A DNA stretch of 64,000 bases from RUG14515 sp045117995 (GTDB lineage: Bacteria > Bacillota_I > Bacilli_A > RFN20 > CAG-826): positions 186,001 to 250,000 of the forward strand of contig JBGUOH010000009.1 of NCBI GenBank assembly GCA_045117995.1, read 5' to 3'. This document shows, one piece after another, positions 1 through 8,927 of the stretch; the first letter of the stretch is position 1, and each line of letters starts with the position of its first letter. The notes below the pieces were generated by a model. It saw only the letters and a list, made by a program, of their open reading frames with translations. It had not been told where the DNA came from and did no database searches. The translations under genes and the position numbers were made by a program.

Positions 1-2
1 CA

Positions 3-101
3 CTACTTATTGCAGTAGTGCCTTATATACCTTTTGATATCGCAAAGATTATTATTGCGATTATCGTGGTTTCACTTCTTCCAAAGAAGTTATTTGAATG
101 A
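3..101 (+). CDS. BioY-like ECF transporter S component, C-terminal fragment
   Basis: The window opens inside this gene. The open frame from base 3 encodes the last 32 residues and ends in TGA at 99-101. The tail includes the run VPYIPFDIAKIII followed by a short hydrophobic stretch and LLPKKLFE. A Pro-x-x-P-x-Asp motif before the last membrane helix is typical of BioY biotin-uptake S components, which work with an energy-coupling module of ATPases and EcfT. Only the end is visible, so the family call rests on this one motif. The TGA stop abuts the stop codon of the convergent gene with no base between. Confidence 0.5.
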   Translation, partial: LLIAVVPYIPFDIAKIIIAIIVVSLLPKKLFE

Positions 102-1094
102 TTATTTCTTACGGGCTAATAAGCCTTTAATTAAAGCAACGACAGAAACAATAATTGGTGTGAACACCACGATTAATGTGGCGATGTTTACGCTGGCGGC
201 GAATGCCACTGGTAAGATACCAAAGCCAGCATTACTTGGACCATCTAAGTTTGTGCCTAATCCTACGAAGTAGAGAATAGCCACTAAAGCGGAAACCGCT
301 AAACCAACGATAGCTAATGGAAGTAAGAACGCTTTCTTATTTTCTTCCTTGAGTTCGTTATAGTAGAATTCCCAAACCGCTAAGAATAAGAAGTTAATGA
401 AATAAACCAAAATCAAAGCGATAGAGAAGAATAAGTATCCGTTAGCGAAGTCATGGATGAATAAACCAATGCCACAAGCGGCAAATGAGAAGATAGCAAT
501 CAACATCCAGAAGGACATGAATGTGCAATATAAGCCTCTAGCTTTCTTCACTACTGGTCCTCTACTAGGAACACTATATGGAAGCTTTTCTTGGAATTTC
601 TTTGGATAGATTAAACCAAAGACACCTAATGCCACATAAATTAATGAATAGAGAATGGAATCAAGTGGATACCATGGGGAAGGAGAACCTTCCACCAAGG
701 AATGGATCTTGCCCATCGCTAACATCACGATAATGGCGATTAAGTTAACCGCAGCGAACGCTAATAAAGCGATTGAATTTTTCTTAAGAGATTTAGCTCT
801 CTTTTCATCGTTCACGTTTCTGAAGAAAGCATGGACTAATAACAACGCCCAGATAGACATGAAACAAGAGAGGAATAATGGAAGTGATCTAGTTGCGTCT
901 CTTAAAGCCGCATCCATAGAACCACTAACGATTGAGCCAATACAATCAGCAAATGCATATAATGCATTGAAGAATGTAAAAGCGGAAAAGACGAAGAATA
1001 AGATTAGAACAAGGGAGACAACTAGAGATTGTCTTTTTTGATTTGCATCAAATGTGGATAGAACAAAACTATCTTTGCTAAAAAACTTTTTCAT
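102..1094 (-). CDS. Multi-pass membrane protein, function unknown
   Basis: About 330 residues with roughly eight hydrophobic segments separated by short basic loops, ending ARKK. I do not recognise a family. The start chosen is the ATG at 1092-1094, giving MKKFFSKD. It forms a TAATG overlap with the stop of the upstream phosphoesterase gene and has a GGGTGA ribosome site inside that gene. A start five codons earlier is possible but lacks such a site. The one-base overlap implies translational coupling to the phosphoesterase lipoprotein, so the two may act together at the membrane. Another role is fully possible. Confidence 0.7.
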   Translation of the reverse strand: MKKFFSKDSFVLSTFDANQKRQSLVVSLVLILFFVFSAFTFFNALYAFADCIGSIVSGSMDAALRDATRSLPLFLSCFMSIWALLLVHAFFRNVNDEKRAKSLKKNSIALLAFAAVNLIAIIVMLAMGKIHSLVEGSPSPWYPLDSILYSLIYVALGVFGLIYPKKFQEKLPYSVPSRGPVVKKARGLYCTFMSFWMLIAIFSFAACGIGLFIHDFANGYLFFSIALILVYFINFLFLAVWEFYYNELKEENKKAFLLPLAIVGLAVSALVAILYFVGLGTNLDGPSNAGFGILPVAFAASVNIATLIVVFTPIIVSVVALIKGLLARKK

Positions 1095-2239
1095 TAGAAT
1101 TTCACCCATTTAACAAAATCGTTAGATGCCCTTTCGTTTAAATATAAATGTTCTAAATCAAACTTACCTTCGATATTGCTTTCTTCATCAGTAATGGTCA
1201 CTAATGAAGCACCAATTAAATCAAAGTTTTCGTTAATACCAACAGAGGCTAAGCCTTCTTTCATCGCTGGATCATCACTATTAACATCGATATGAGCGTA
1301 ATATAACTCAATACCTGTCTTAACGCCTAAACCAACGACCAAGTCATCCCATTTAACTGTCCAGTCAACGTTATGAGCGTGGCCCATGAAAGCACCTTTA
1401 AGGTTGTGTTGCTTTGCTTCATCTAAGAAGTTAGAGGCGTATTCTTCATTACCATTGTCAGCGAATTCTTCTAGTTTAAAGAATTTGTTGGTGTACTCAG
1501 AACGCTTTTCATAAAGCTTTAAGTTTTCATCTTGTGGGATGTGGTAATAGGCAATACCTGGAACGGCTTCGCCTACGGCTTTATGTTGTTCTAACCACCA
1601 TTCTGTTTGATCTTTACGGATATAGTCATAATCTCTAAATGGAGCGAGACTTGTTTCAGAGAAAGAAGCACCACTATCTAAGTTAGAGATTTGCCATTTA
1701 ACTTCAGAATCTTTACTACCATCTTTAGTTAAGTTGATAACGAAGTTACTTCTACCATATAAATCATCGTTAGCTTCGTAGTAGATAGAATTCTTTGCTT
1801 TAGCAAATCTATCACCTAACCAATTTGGATTATAAATACCATGTCTATCATGGTTACCCCAAATAGAAGCATATTGGAATCCGTATTCTTCGGATTTTTC
1901 TTCAAAGTATTTAATAAAGCTATCAACATGGAATGAGTTGGACAACATGAACATGTCACCAGTGAGTTCCACTAAATCGATTTTCGCGGAATTTCCTTGT
2001 TGTTCTTTAATGTGCTTATCAGCTTCTTTAAGAACCTTATCTAAATAGTTCTTTGATTCATAAGTGGAAGTATTAATATTCCAGTGAATATCAGTTAATT
2101 GTAAAATGTTGAAGTTTTGATGATACTTCATTGTAAAGACATAGTCTTTAAGGTTCTCTTTCCACGCTTTGACTTGCCCACAACTTGTTAGAACAAGTGG
2201 CATGACAAGCATAGAAAGGATTCCTACTTTTTTATTCAT
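1094..2239 (-). CDS. Calcineurin-like metallophosphoesterase lipoprotein
   Basis: 381 residues. A short signal peptide ends at a lipobox LTSC (Cys20), so the enzyme is probably anchored outside the membrane. The phosphoesterase motifs appear in order: TDIH (Asp50, His52), a TGDM block near 95, GNHD near 130 and GHAH near 287. These are the usual two-metal ligands of calcineurin-type hydrolases. The substrate cannot be read from sequence; nucleotides, phospholipids or phosphoproteins are all candidates. A good site (AAAGGAG, 8 bases upstream) supports the start. It shares a TAATG junction with the downstream membrane protein, and malQ lies upstream behind a terminator. Confidence 0.85.
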   Translation of the reverse strand: MNKKVGILSMLVMPLVLTSCGQVKAWKENLKDYVFTMKYHQNFNILQLTDIHWNINTSTYESKNYLDKVLKEADKHIKEQQGNSAKIDLVELTGDMFMLSNSFHVDSFIKYFEEKSEEYGFQYASIWGNHDRHGIYNPNWLGDRFAKAKNSIYYEANDDLYGRSNFVINLTKDGSKDSEVKWQISNLDSGASFSETSLAPFRDYDYIRKDQTEWWLEQHKAVGEAVPGIAYYHIPQDENLKLYEKRSEYTNKFFKLEEFADNGNEEYASNFLDEAKQHNLKGAFMGHAHNVDWTVKWDDLVVGLGVKTGIELYYAHIDVNSDDPAMKEGLASVGINENFDLIGASLVTITDEESNIEGKFDLEHLYLNERASNDFVKWVKF

Positions 2240-2354
2240 TATAAAATCTCCTTTCGTAATAACTCCCAGTTAGTAGGGACTAAGCCCTCAATATGCTTGA
2301 ATTATAACAACATTAGTTAGTTATTGAAACCAAAGTGACAGGTGTAAGATACAA

Positions 2355-2395
2355 AACAAAAAAACTGTCAAACTAGTGACCGTATTTGACAGTTT
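2355..2395 (-). terminator. Rho-independent terminator of malQ
   Basis: An 11-bp inverted repeat AAACTGTCAAA (2362-2372) / TTTGACAGTTT (2385-2395) is followed on the minus strand by a T run. The malQ stop codon lies in the hairpin loop, so the terminator overlaps the coding end. Confidence 0.85.
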
Positions 2396-3743
2396 CTAAG
2401 AAATTCATGTTTTTAAACTTGAATGTCCAGTTGTGTTCACCCACTGTTCCTGGATGATTTATCCTGGCCTTATCGTCTAATTTTAATAAGTCTTGCATTG
2501 GGAAGATGGTGATTAAGCTGGTCATATTCCAGATCTCTTTAAACAAGGCTCCATATAAATCGCTTGGACGATGGAGTTCTTTTCTTAAGATATCCTTTTG
2601 CTCTTTAGATAAGGACTTTAACCAACCATATAAAGTTTGATTGTCATGAGTGCCTGGATAAAGGATGATGTTATCGTTTTCCTCTAAGGTTTCAAAAGCA
2701 CAGAATTGGATGACTCTCATACCTGGAAGATGATAATAATCTCTTAATTCATGCACACTATCGAAGAGGATACCCAAGTCTTCAGCAATAATCTTGATAT
2801 TTGGTTCTCTACTATATAGAGCGTCAAAGAATTCGTTTCTTGGGCCCACCTTCCATTCACCGCGTCTCGCGTTTTCATCTCCCGCTGGGATAACACAATA
2901 CGTGTCGAACGCTCTAAAGTGATCTAAACGGAGGATATCCGCTCTGTGAGCGAGGCAAGTAATTCTATCGATTAAGAACTTATAATTGTTCTCTTTCATC
3001 TTTTCGAAGTTATAGATTGGTGTACCCCACAATTGACCATCATCAGAAAAAGCATCTGGTGGGCAACCAGAGACCACTGTTGGGTTATAGTGTTCATCCA
3101 ACATAAACTCATCTTTATTCATGTAGCAGTCCACACTATCGAGACCAACATAGAATGGGCAATCCGCAATAATCTTTACTTTGTTCTTATTAGCGAACTT
3201 TTTGATATCGTTCCATTGAGATAATGCGATGAATTGACACCAAATATGGAAGTTGATTTCATCTTTGGCAAAGCTTGGGACTTTAGTGACTTCCCATTTA
3301 TTCCATGGTTTGTTTTCGTTAATTGTCTTTAAGACTAAGTATTTTGCATAGGCTTCCACCCATGAGTTATTTTTCTTAAAACTATTAAGGGAAATCTTGG
3401 AGTTTTTAAATGCACGTCTTAAGTATTTTTCCTTAAACGCTAGTGTGGAACCATAGTCCACTCTTCCTGCGTTTGCCTTATGATTTGGGACTTTATCGAG
3501 TAAGCCTCTTTCCACTAAATCTTCTAACGAGATATAACGGATATCAATCGCTTCACTACACACGGTAATGTATGGTGAGTTAGCGGGACCAACTGGATTT
3601 AAAGGTAATATTTGCCAGTATCTATAATGATGTTCCTTAAGCCATGAGATAAATTGGTAGGCATAATGTGAGAAATCGCCAATACCATGGTCTCCTGGTA
3701 GAGAGAATACTGGAAGTAAAACGCCAATCTTTTCCTTTTTCAT
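2373..3743 (-). CDS. malQ: 4-alpha-glucanotransferase (GH77, amylomaltase)
   Basis: 456 residues, somewhat shorter than the usual ~500 for bacterial MalQ. It transfers alpha-1,4-glucan segments between maltooligosaccharides in the cytoplasm. GH77 signatures are clear: PVFSLPGDHGIGDF near the N-terminus, the nucleophile block LRLDHFRAF (Asp274), the acid/base IAEDLG (Glu321) and the third carboxylate PGTHDNQT (Asp367). No phosphorylase or maltodextrin transporter lies in this window, so it is not in a visible mal operon. The ribosome site is weak (AAGGG far upstream), and a TAGACT -10-like hexamer sits 7 nt before the ATG, so a leaderless message is possible. Confidence 0.95.
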   Translation of the reverse strand: MKKEKIGVLLPVFSLPGDHGIGDFSHYAYQFISWLKEHHYRYWQILPLNPVGPANSPYITVCSEAIDIRYISLEDLVERGLLDKVPNHKANAGRVDYGSTLAFKEKYLRRAFKNSKISLNSFKKNNSWVEAYAKYLVLKTINENKPWNKWEVTKVPSFAKDEINFHIWCQFIALSQWNDIKKFANKNKVKIIADCPFYVGLDSVDCYMNKDEFMLDEHYNPTVVSGCPPDAFSDDGQLWGTPIYNFEKMKENNYKFLIDRITCLAHRADILRLDHFRAFDTYCVIPAGDENARRGEWKVGPRNEFFDALYSREPNIKIIAEDLGILFDSVHELRDYYHLPGMRVIQFCAFETLEENDNIILYPGTHDNQTLYGWLKSLSKEQKDILRKELHRPSDLYGALFKEIWNMTSLITIFPMQDLLKLDDKARINHPGTVGEHNWTFKFKNMNFLETVKYGH

Positions 3744-3790
3744 AGAAAATAGTCTACCCTTTTCACTTCAAAGAAAAAAGGGGTAACTTC

Positions 3791-3818
3791 TTGCCCTATA
3801 TATTTACGGCTATATAAT
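3791..3818 (+). promoter_or_regulatory. Promoter of the phosphopantetheinyl transferase gene (leaderless type)
   Basis: TTGCCC (3791-3796), 16-bp spacer, TATAAT (3813-3818). Only 6 nt separate the -10 box from the ATG at 3825, which places the expected transcription start at or next to the start codon. Confidence 0.7.
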
Positions 3819-3824
3819 AGAGGT

Positions 3825-4439
3825 ATGCAAATAGTTAAACTATATGTGGTTAACACAGATTTAGGACAAAAACATTTTCGTTTCTTATTAGAAAACGTGA
3901 ATGCTGCGCAAAAAGAAAAAGCATTAAAATTCGCTAATGAAATTGATCAAGTTAGATCATTACTTTCTTCATATTTGAAGAATCTATTATCTGAAGAAGA
4001 ACTACTTAAGAATGAAAACGGTAAGCCATACTTTGAAAATGGACCATTCTTTAATATTTCCCATTCTGGAAGATATGTTTTAATGGCGGTCTCCACTTCT
4101 GAAGTCGGTGTGGATATTGAAGAAATTAAAAATCGAGATATGTCCTCACTAGTGAGAATCTTTAATGAAGCGGAAGCTAAGATGATTAAAGAACATAGTG
4201 ATTTCTACTACTTATGGTGCGCTAAGGAAAGTTTGATTAAATGTATGGGCCTTAGTGTTTCTAAAGTTAGGGAAATACCAAGCCTACCACTTAACGGTTT
4301 AAAGACATTTAAAGGTAAGGACTATCAATGTCAGTCATTTATCTTAGATAAACATATTGTTTCTATTACAAGAGAGGGCAAAGAAGAATTCACTATCGAT
4401 TTACAAAAAGTCGAAAAACTTCCATACGTCATGAAGTAA
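3825..4439 (+). CDS. Sfp-type 4'-phosphopantetheinyl transferase
   Basis: 204 residues. It transfers phosphopantetheine from CoA to a conserved serine of carrier proteins. Visible motifs are FNISHSGRY near 76, the metal-binding VGVDIEE (Asp97, Glu99) and the second signature WCAKESLIK (131-139). No polyketide or peptide synthetase is nearby, so it may act as the general acyl-carrier-protein activating enzyme in place of AcpS. The start overlaps a promoter whose -10 box ends 6 nt upstream. The AGAGGT before the ATG could act as a weak ribosome site only if transcription starts earlier. It lies 55 nt before licD in the same direction. Confidence 0.9.
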   Translation: MQIVKLYVVNTDLGQKHFRFLLENVNAAQKEKALKFANEIDQVRSLLSSYLKNLLSEEELLKNENGKPYFENGPFFNISHSGRYVLMAVSTSEVGVDIEEIKNRDMSSLVRIFNEAEAKMIKEHSDFYYLWCAKESLIKCMGLSVSKVREIPSLPLNGLKTFKGKDYQCQSFILDKHIVSITREGKEEFTIDLQKVEKLPYVMK

Positions 4440-4453
4440 TAATTCTCTTTGCG

Positions 4454-4482
4454 TTGCAAATAAACCAATTAAAGTTTAAATT
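4454..4482 (+). promoter_or_regulatory. Candidate promoter of the licD-tarI-tarJ cassette
   Basis: TTGCAA (4454-4459), 17-bp spacer, TAAATT (4477-4482), 12 nt before the licD ATG. No ribosome site precedes that ATG. The -10 match is only partial, and read-through from the upstream gene is possible. Confidence 0.45.
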
Positions 4483-4494
4483 ATCTATATCGCT

Positions 4495-5343
4495 ATGAAC
4501 GCTTTGCAAGAAAAACAATTGAACATTTTGAAATGTTTCATCAAAGTTTGTGAAAAACACAACCTTCAGTATTTTCTTGTGGGTGGTTCCACATTAGGGG
4601 CCATTAGACATAAAGGTTTCATCCCTTGGGATGATGATATCGATGTTGGTATGCCTAGAAAAGACTACGATAGGTTCGTAGAGCTCCAAGAAGAATTCAA
4701 AGGCACACCATATTTCATCCAAACCTTTAAAACAGATCCTTGCTATATCTATAACTATGGCAAGTTAAGAGATTCATCCACCGCCTTTATTGAAAATACA
4801 TATAAGCAACATCGTATTAATCACGGTGTTTGGATTGATATCTTCCCAATCGATGGTTTCTCTAAAGAAATTAAACCTAGAGAAATATTCAAAAAGAAGA
4901 TTAACCATATTTGGTGGCAAGTATATTTAAGCTACTTACCAGCACTTAGAAGAAAGGTTCACGCTAGAACATTCTTCAAAGATATTGCACTTAATATTGT
5001 TGCAGGTTTATTCTACGTGTTCGATATTGCCCACTGGCGTAACAAGCACGTCGAAAAGTTTGTAAGAAAAATCCCACTAGAAGAATCCGTTATGGCGGGC
5101 AATTTCTTCGGCTTTAATATGAAAAGAGAGGCGATGGACACTAATATCTTCAAAGAATTCATCAAAGTGCCTTTCGAAGATATTGAAGCCTATGTCCCAA
5201 AAGACTATGACACTTATTTAAGAAATCTTTATGGCGATTATATGAAGTTTCCACCTAAAGATAAACAAGTTGGTCACCACTATAACTCTGGTTTTTCTTT
5301 AGAACAGGGATATGAAGAATACATGAAAGAACATAAAATATAG
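4495..5343 (+). CDS. LicD-family phosphotransferase
   Basis: 282 residues. The LicD nucleotidyltransferase-fold signature is clear: FLVGGSTLGAIRHKG at 27-41, then IPWDDDIDVGM at 43-53 with the metal-binding acidic cluster. LicD proteins move a phospho-alcohol from a CDP carrier to a glycan; phosphocholine is the classic cargo, and the animal homologues fukutin and FKRP move ribitol-5-phosphate. The next two genes make CDP-ribitol, so ribitol phosphate is the likely cargo here (inference). There is no membrane segment, so it should act on the inner membrane face or in the cytosol. There is no ribosome site before the ATG. Confidence 0.85.
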   Translation: MNALQEKQLNILKCFIKVCEKHNLQYFLVGGSTLGAIRHKGFIPWDDDIDVGMPRKDYDRFVELQEEFKGTPYFIQTFKTDPCYIYNYGKLRDSSTAFIENTYKQHRINHGVWIDIFPIDGFSKEIKPREIFKKKINHIWWQVYLSYLPALRRKVHARTFFKDIALNIVAGLFYVFDIAHWRNKHVEKFVRKIPLEESVMAGNFFGFNMKREAMDTNIFKEFIKVPFEDIEAYVPKDYDTYLRNLYGDYMKFPPKDKQVGHHYNSGFSLEQGYEEYMKEHKI

Positions 5344-5360
5344 TAAAGGAGTCATCCACT

Positions 5361-6077
5361 ATGAATATTGCTTTAATTCTTGCCGCTGGAAGCGGTACAC
5401 GCATGGGTAATGCGGATAAACCAAAACAATTCCTTCCAATTTATGGAAAGCCTTTAATGATTCACACCATTGAAGCTTTTGAAATTAATGATGATGTCGA
5501 TAAGATTGTTATCGTTACTAATGAACAATATATCGATCAAGTTAAAGTTTGGTGTAAGCAATATGATTTAAGCAAAGTGAAAGATGTTGTAGCGGGTGGT
5601 AACTCAAGACAAATCTCTGTTTATAATGGTTTAAAAGCGGTTGAAGAATTAGTCTCTTCTCCAGAGGACATTATCGTCATCCATGACGCTGCTAGACCAT
5701 TAATCAGTCAAAAGATTATTAATGACAACATTGCGGTCTGCAAACAATTTGGTGCGGTTGATACCGTCATTAAAGCTAGCGACACAATTATTAGAAGCAA
5801 AGATAATGAAATTATCTCTGATATTCCAAATAGAAATGAATTATACCAAGGACAAACTCCTCAAACATTCAAATTTAATATAATTAAAGACGCCCATGAA
5901 AAAGCGCTTAAAGAAGATATTCCTAACGTCACTGATGACGCTAAGTTAGTTTTATCATTTGGTATTGATGTCCACTTGGTGGAAGGCAGTGCTCAAAACT
6001 TTAAGATCACCACTTTTGATGATTTGATGATGCTAAAGGCTTTATTAAAGATTGGAAAGACTGAGGTTACCTTCTAA
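5361..6077 (+). CDS. tarI: Ribitol-5-phosphate cytidylyltransferase (TarI/IspD family)
   Basis: 238 residues of the IspD/TarI fold. The N-terminal LAAGSGTRMG loop and PKQFLPI motif bind CTP, and VIHDAARP and the RNELYQGQTPQ block are also present. IspD (for 2-C-methylerythritol phosphate) and TarI (for ribitol-5-phosphate) look alike, but overlap with a TarJ-type dehydrogenase and linkage to LicD favour TarI. The product would be CDP-ribitol. The start has a strong AAAGGAG site 17 nt after licD stops. The stop shares a TAATG with the next gene. Confidence 0.82.
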   Translation: MNIALILAAGSGTRMGNADKPKQFLPIYGKPLMIHTIEAFEINDDVDKIVIVTNEQYIDQVKVWCKQYDLSKVKDVVAGGNSRQISVYNGLKAVEELVSSPEDIIVIHDAARPLISQKIINDNIAVCKQFGAVDTVIKASDTIIRSKDNEIISDIPNRNELYQGQTPQTFKFNIIKDAHEKALKEDIPNVTDDAKLVLSFGIDVHLVEGSAQNFKITTFDDLMMLKALLKIGKTEVTF

Positions 6078-7117
6078 TGTTTAACAATATCTTTAGGGTT
6101 ACTTCTCCAGGTGTCATTGAAAAATTCATTGATACTGTCGAAGACATGGACAATAAAGTCCTTGTTAAAGTCGACACTATGGCTATCTGTAAAGCGGATA
6201 TCCGTTATTTTTCAGGTAACCGTGATATCAATGTTTTAAACCATAAGTATCCATTAGCCCCAATTCATGAAGCTGTTGGTGAAATTGTTAAAGATCCAAC
6301 TGGAACATATAAGAAGGGCGATAAAGTCATCTTAGTTCCTAACTCATTTGACGAAAAATATTACACTGATAAAGCAAATAGACGATGCTATAGAAAAGAC
6401 TTAGGAGATAACTATTATCCTAAAGCCATTTTTAGAAGCTCCACTGCGGATGGTTTTTTAAGAAACTACTACACGTGTAGCCCGGATTTACTTGTGAAGT
6501 ATGATGATTCCATCGCTCCAAGTATTGCTGTTTTCTCTGAATTATTAAGTGTCGCCACTGCGGCGTTAAGAAGAATTGATTTCAACGAAGTGGAGAAATT
6601 AGCCCTCTTTGGTGATGGCATCATGGCGTATATCGTCTACATTATGCTTTTACATGACCATCCAGAATTAGACTTAACAGTGTTTGGCATTGATGACCAT
6701 AAATTAGAGGCGTTTAAAAACGCTAAAGTAGCGAAGTTCGCTGAGTATAAAGGTGAGAAGTTCGACACTCTTATTGAAGCGGTAGGTGGTAAGTTCTCCG
6801 CGGATGCGATTAACAATATGATTGATTTAGCCATTCCAGGTGCGGACTTAATCTTAATGGGAGTCAATGAAGAGAAATCCCCTATTAACACCAGATTAGT
6901 GTTAGAAAAAGGCTTATCTCTTAAAGGTGTTACTAGAAGCACTAAAGAAGACTTTGTCCATGTCGCTAAAGCGCTTAATGATAAGAAAGTACAAGAAGCC
7001 TTATCAATTATGGTCTTATCACAAAATAAGATTAATAACGTTGGTGATATTTATAAATGCTTTGAAGCCGATATTAACAACAAGACTGAAATCGGCAAAA
7101 ACTTAATGCATTGGTAA
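6077..7117 (+). CDS. tarJ: Ribulose-5-phosphate reductase (TarJ-type, zinc alcohol dehydrogenase family)
   Basis: 346 residues of the medium-chain zinc dehydrogenase family. It would reduce D-ribulose-5-phosphate to ribitol-5-phosphate with NADPH, supplying the preceding cytidylyltransferase. Zinc-site residues include Cys38 in MAICKADIRYF and the His64-Glu65 pair in APIHEAVGEI. The Rossmann region around 178-200 (LALFGDGIMAYIV) is less canonical than in ordinary alcohol dehydrogenases, as in TarJ. It overlaps tarI by one base (TAATG). Its stop codon abuts the stop of the convergent lipoprotein gene with no spacer. Confidence 0.82.
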   Translation: MFNNIFRVTSPGVIEKFIDTVEDMDNKVLVKVDTMAICKADIRYFSGNRDINVLNHKYPLAPIHEAVGEIVKDPTGTYKKGDKVILVPNSFDEKYYTDKANRRCYRKDLGDNYYPKAIFRSSTADGFLRNYYTCSPDLLVKYDDSIAPSIAVFSELLSVATAALRRIDFNEVEKLALFGDGIMAYIVYIMLLHDHPELDLTVFGIDDHKLEAFKNAKVAKFAEYKGEKFDTLIEAVGGKFSADAINNMIDLAIPGADLILMGVNEEKSPINTRLVLEKGLSLKGVTRSTKEDFVHVAKALNDKKVQEALSIMVLSQNKINNVGDIYKCFEADINNKTEIGKNLMHW

Positions 7118-7702
7118 TTAATTAACTTTCCTTGGATCAAATGAATAGAAGGCATTCACCTTCACAGTTGTATATTCGTATGGTTCATTGTAATCAACAT
7201 AATCACCGTCTTCATAGGTTGCATAAAGTTTATTTGTAGATAAATCAGCCTCTTCTTTTTTTATGAAAGAATAGTCATCATTAACGATATATTTAACATT
7301 CGAGTGGTTTAAACGAATATCTTTGCCTGCCTCTGCGTCTATGAAGAAGCTTATTTCTCCATCAGAGCCAGGTGTAACGTAATAGTTTATTTCGAGCGTA
7401 TTCTTACTAATTCTAGTGACAAACACACTATCGATTTCCTCGCATTTTTTATCCTTGTAATAGACATCTACAACGTCACCCAAATATAGTTTTTTGATAA
7501 CTTTATTTGTTTCTTGGGCATCTCTTACCTCTATTCCATCTAAATTTAAATTACCAGATAAAAGTATGGACACTTTTCCTTTTGCAACGTTTCCATAATC
7601 GAAGGAAACAATATATGTCTTTTTAGGAAGATTTACTGAACACGCACTAACGCATGAGCAAACCACTAGACAACTAAATAACGACAAGAAGTATCTTTTC
7701 AT
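7118..7702 (-). CDS. Small lipoprotein, function unknown
   Basis: 194 residues. A signal peptide with two possible lipobox cysteines (VVCSC and VSAC, near 16-21) is followed by a soluble domain rich in beta-type sequence with no family I recognise. It follows the mscS terminator, so it should have its own promoter. A TATATC hexamer 8 nt before the ATG and the lack of a ribosome site again suggest a leaderless or near-leaderless message. The 3' end directly abuts tarJ on the other strand. Confidence 0.7.
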   Translation of the reverse strand: MKRYFLSLFSCLVVCSCVSACSVNLPKKTYIVSFDYGNVAKGKVSILLSGNLNLDGIEVRDAQETNKVIKKLYLGDVVDVYYKDKKCEEIDSVFVTRISKNTLEINYYVTPGSDGEISFFIDAEAGKDIRLNHSNVKYIVNDDYSFIKKEEADLSTNKLYATYEDGDYVDYNEPYEYTTVKVNAFYSFDPRKVN

Positions 7703-7770
7703 ATTGTTTTGATATAATCGTGTTTTTCTTATAATAGTTTACCATTAAGCATAGGCAGTTTAAAAGTGCA

Positions 7771-7800
7771 AAAAAGGATTAGCCCAAGTTGAGCTAATCC
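7771..7800 (-). terminator. Terminator of mscS
   Basis: GGATTAGC (7776-7783) pairs with GCTAATCC (7793-7800), followed by a T run on the minus strand, about 25 nt after the mscS stop. Confidence 0.85.
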
Positions 7801-7823
7801 CGTGTATTTATTATTAGAGGTAA

Positions 7824-8894
7824 TTATTTTTCGACGGAAATATCTTTAGATAATTCTTTTTGTTCTTCGTTGAAACTTTCAGCTTTCTTAATTTCTCTTC
7901 TAGAGAGATCTTCAGCTTCCGCTTCATCGTCCGTCATATGAACAACAAGTTGATTGAATGGAATTTCAATATTGTTGTCGTCAAACATGATTTTGATTTC
8001 TCTATTCATGTCTCTTTGGACTTGATAGATATCATCTTCATAACATTTAGCGACAAATAATAAGGAAACACCAGATTCGCCTAATTCGGAGACACCTTTA
8101 TAGAAAGGACCTTCCACGATTGCAGGAATCTTTTCTTTAAATTTATCAAGGTTATCAGCGATAACCGCTTCAATCTTTTCAATTCTCGCATTATAGGAAA
8201 CGGAGACATAGGCTTTCGCTAAGGAAAGTTCTTGAGTTTGGTTAATGATTGTTTTGATTTCACTATTGTTAACGATTTTAACGTTACCACCAGCGTCAAT
8301 TAACTTTGTGGTTCTAATACCAATTTCTTTGACTTCACCTCTCCAACCATCAACGATGACGATATCACCAACTTGGAATTCGCCTTCGAAAACGATGAAG
8401 ATACCGGCTAAGATATCGGCCACTAAGGATTGGGAACCAAGACCTATGATAAGAGCTAACACACCAGCACCAGTTAATGTTGCAGTAGCAGGAGCACCCC
8501 AAGCATCTAAGATAAAGAAGACAGCACATAAACCAATGGCCCATTTAGCGAATGACACTAATAAGCGGGAAATGGTTTTACCTTTTTGGCTTCTAAAGAC
8601 AATCTTGGCTAAGTAATGTAAGGCAATAGCGAATGTCACCGCTACACCAATGATACGAATTGTCGCTAATGTGTTTGGAATCGCGTGTTCTAAGAAATAG
8701 TCAGTGAAGGCATTGCCTGTATTGGTGTTCCAGAACAATGGTTCGATTTCTTTCCATGTGACTGTGCCATCCTTTGCGGTGTCTTTACCTTTGCCAAAGA
8801 TTGAATCTCCTAAAACGAAGATGACGATTGTCGCTGCTAATAATAGAACGTATAGCGACCACTTAATAATTCTGTTTCTCGTTTCTTTTTTCAT
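7824..8894 (-). CDS. mscS: Small-conductance mechanosensitive channel, MscS family
   Basis: 356 residues. It opens on membrane tension to release solutes during osmotic downshock. Three membrane segments lie in the first ~165 residues. The pore-lining Gly/Ala-rich TM3 runs into the MscS core (GVLALIIGLGSQSLVADI, then FEGEFQVGDIVIVDGWRG). The cytoplasmic beta and alpha/beta domains follow, ending in an acidic tail. A GGAGG ribosome site lies 6-10 nt upstream. The next gene upstream ends only 33 nt away on the same strand, so the two may be co-transcribed; a strong terminator follows. Confidence 0.93.
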   Translation of the reverse strand: MKKETRNRIIKWSLYVLLLAATIVIFVLGDSIFGKGKDTAKDGTVTWKEIEPLFWNTNTGNAFTDYFLEHAIPNTLATIRIIGVAVTFAIALHYLAKIVFRSQKGKTISRLLVSFAKWAIGLCAVFFILDAWGAPATATLTGAGVLALIIGLGSQSLVADILAGIFIVFEGEFQVGDIVIVDGWRGEVKEIGIRTTKLIDAGGNVKIVNNSEIKTIINQTQELSLAKAYVSVSYNARIEKIEAVIADNLDKFKEKIPAIVEGPFYKGVSELGESGVSLLFVAKCYEDDIYQVQRDMNREIKIMFDDNNIEIPFNQLVVHMTDDEAEAEDLSRREIKKAESFNEEQKELSKDISVEK

Positions 8895-8927
8895 AATGAT
8901 TACCTCCAGAAAAACATTTTTATTATT

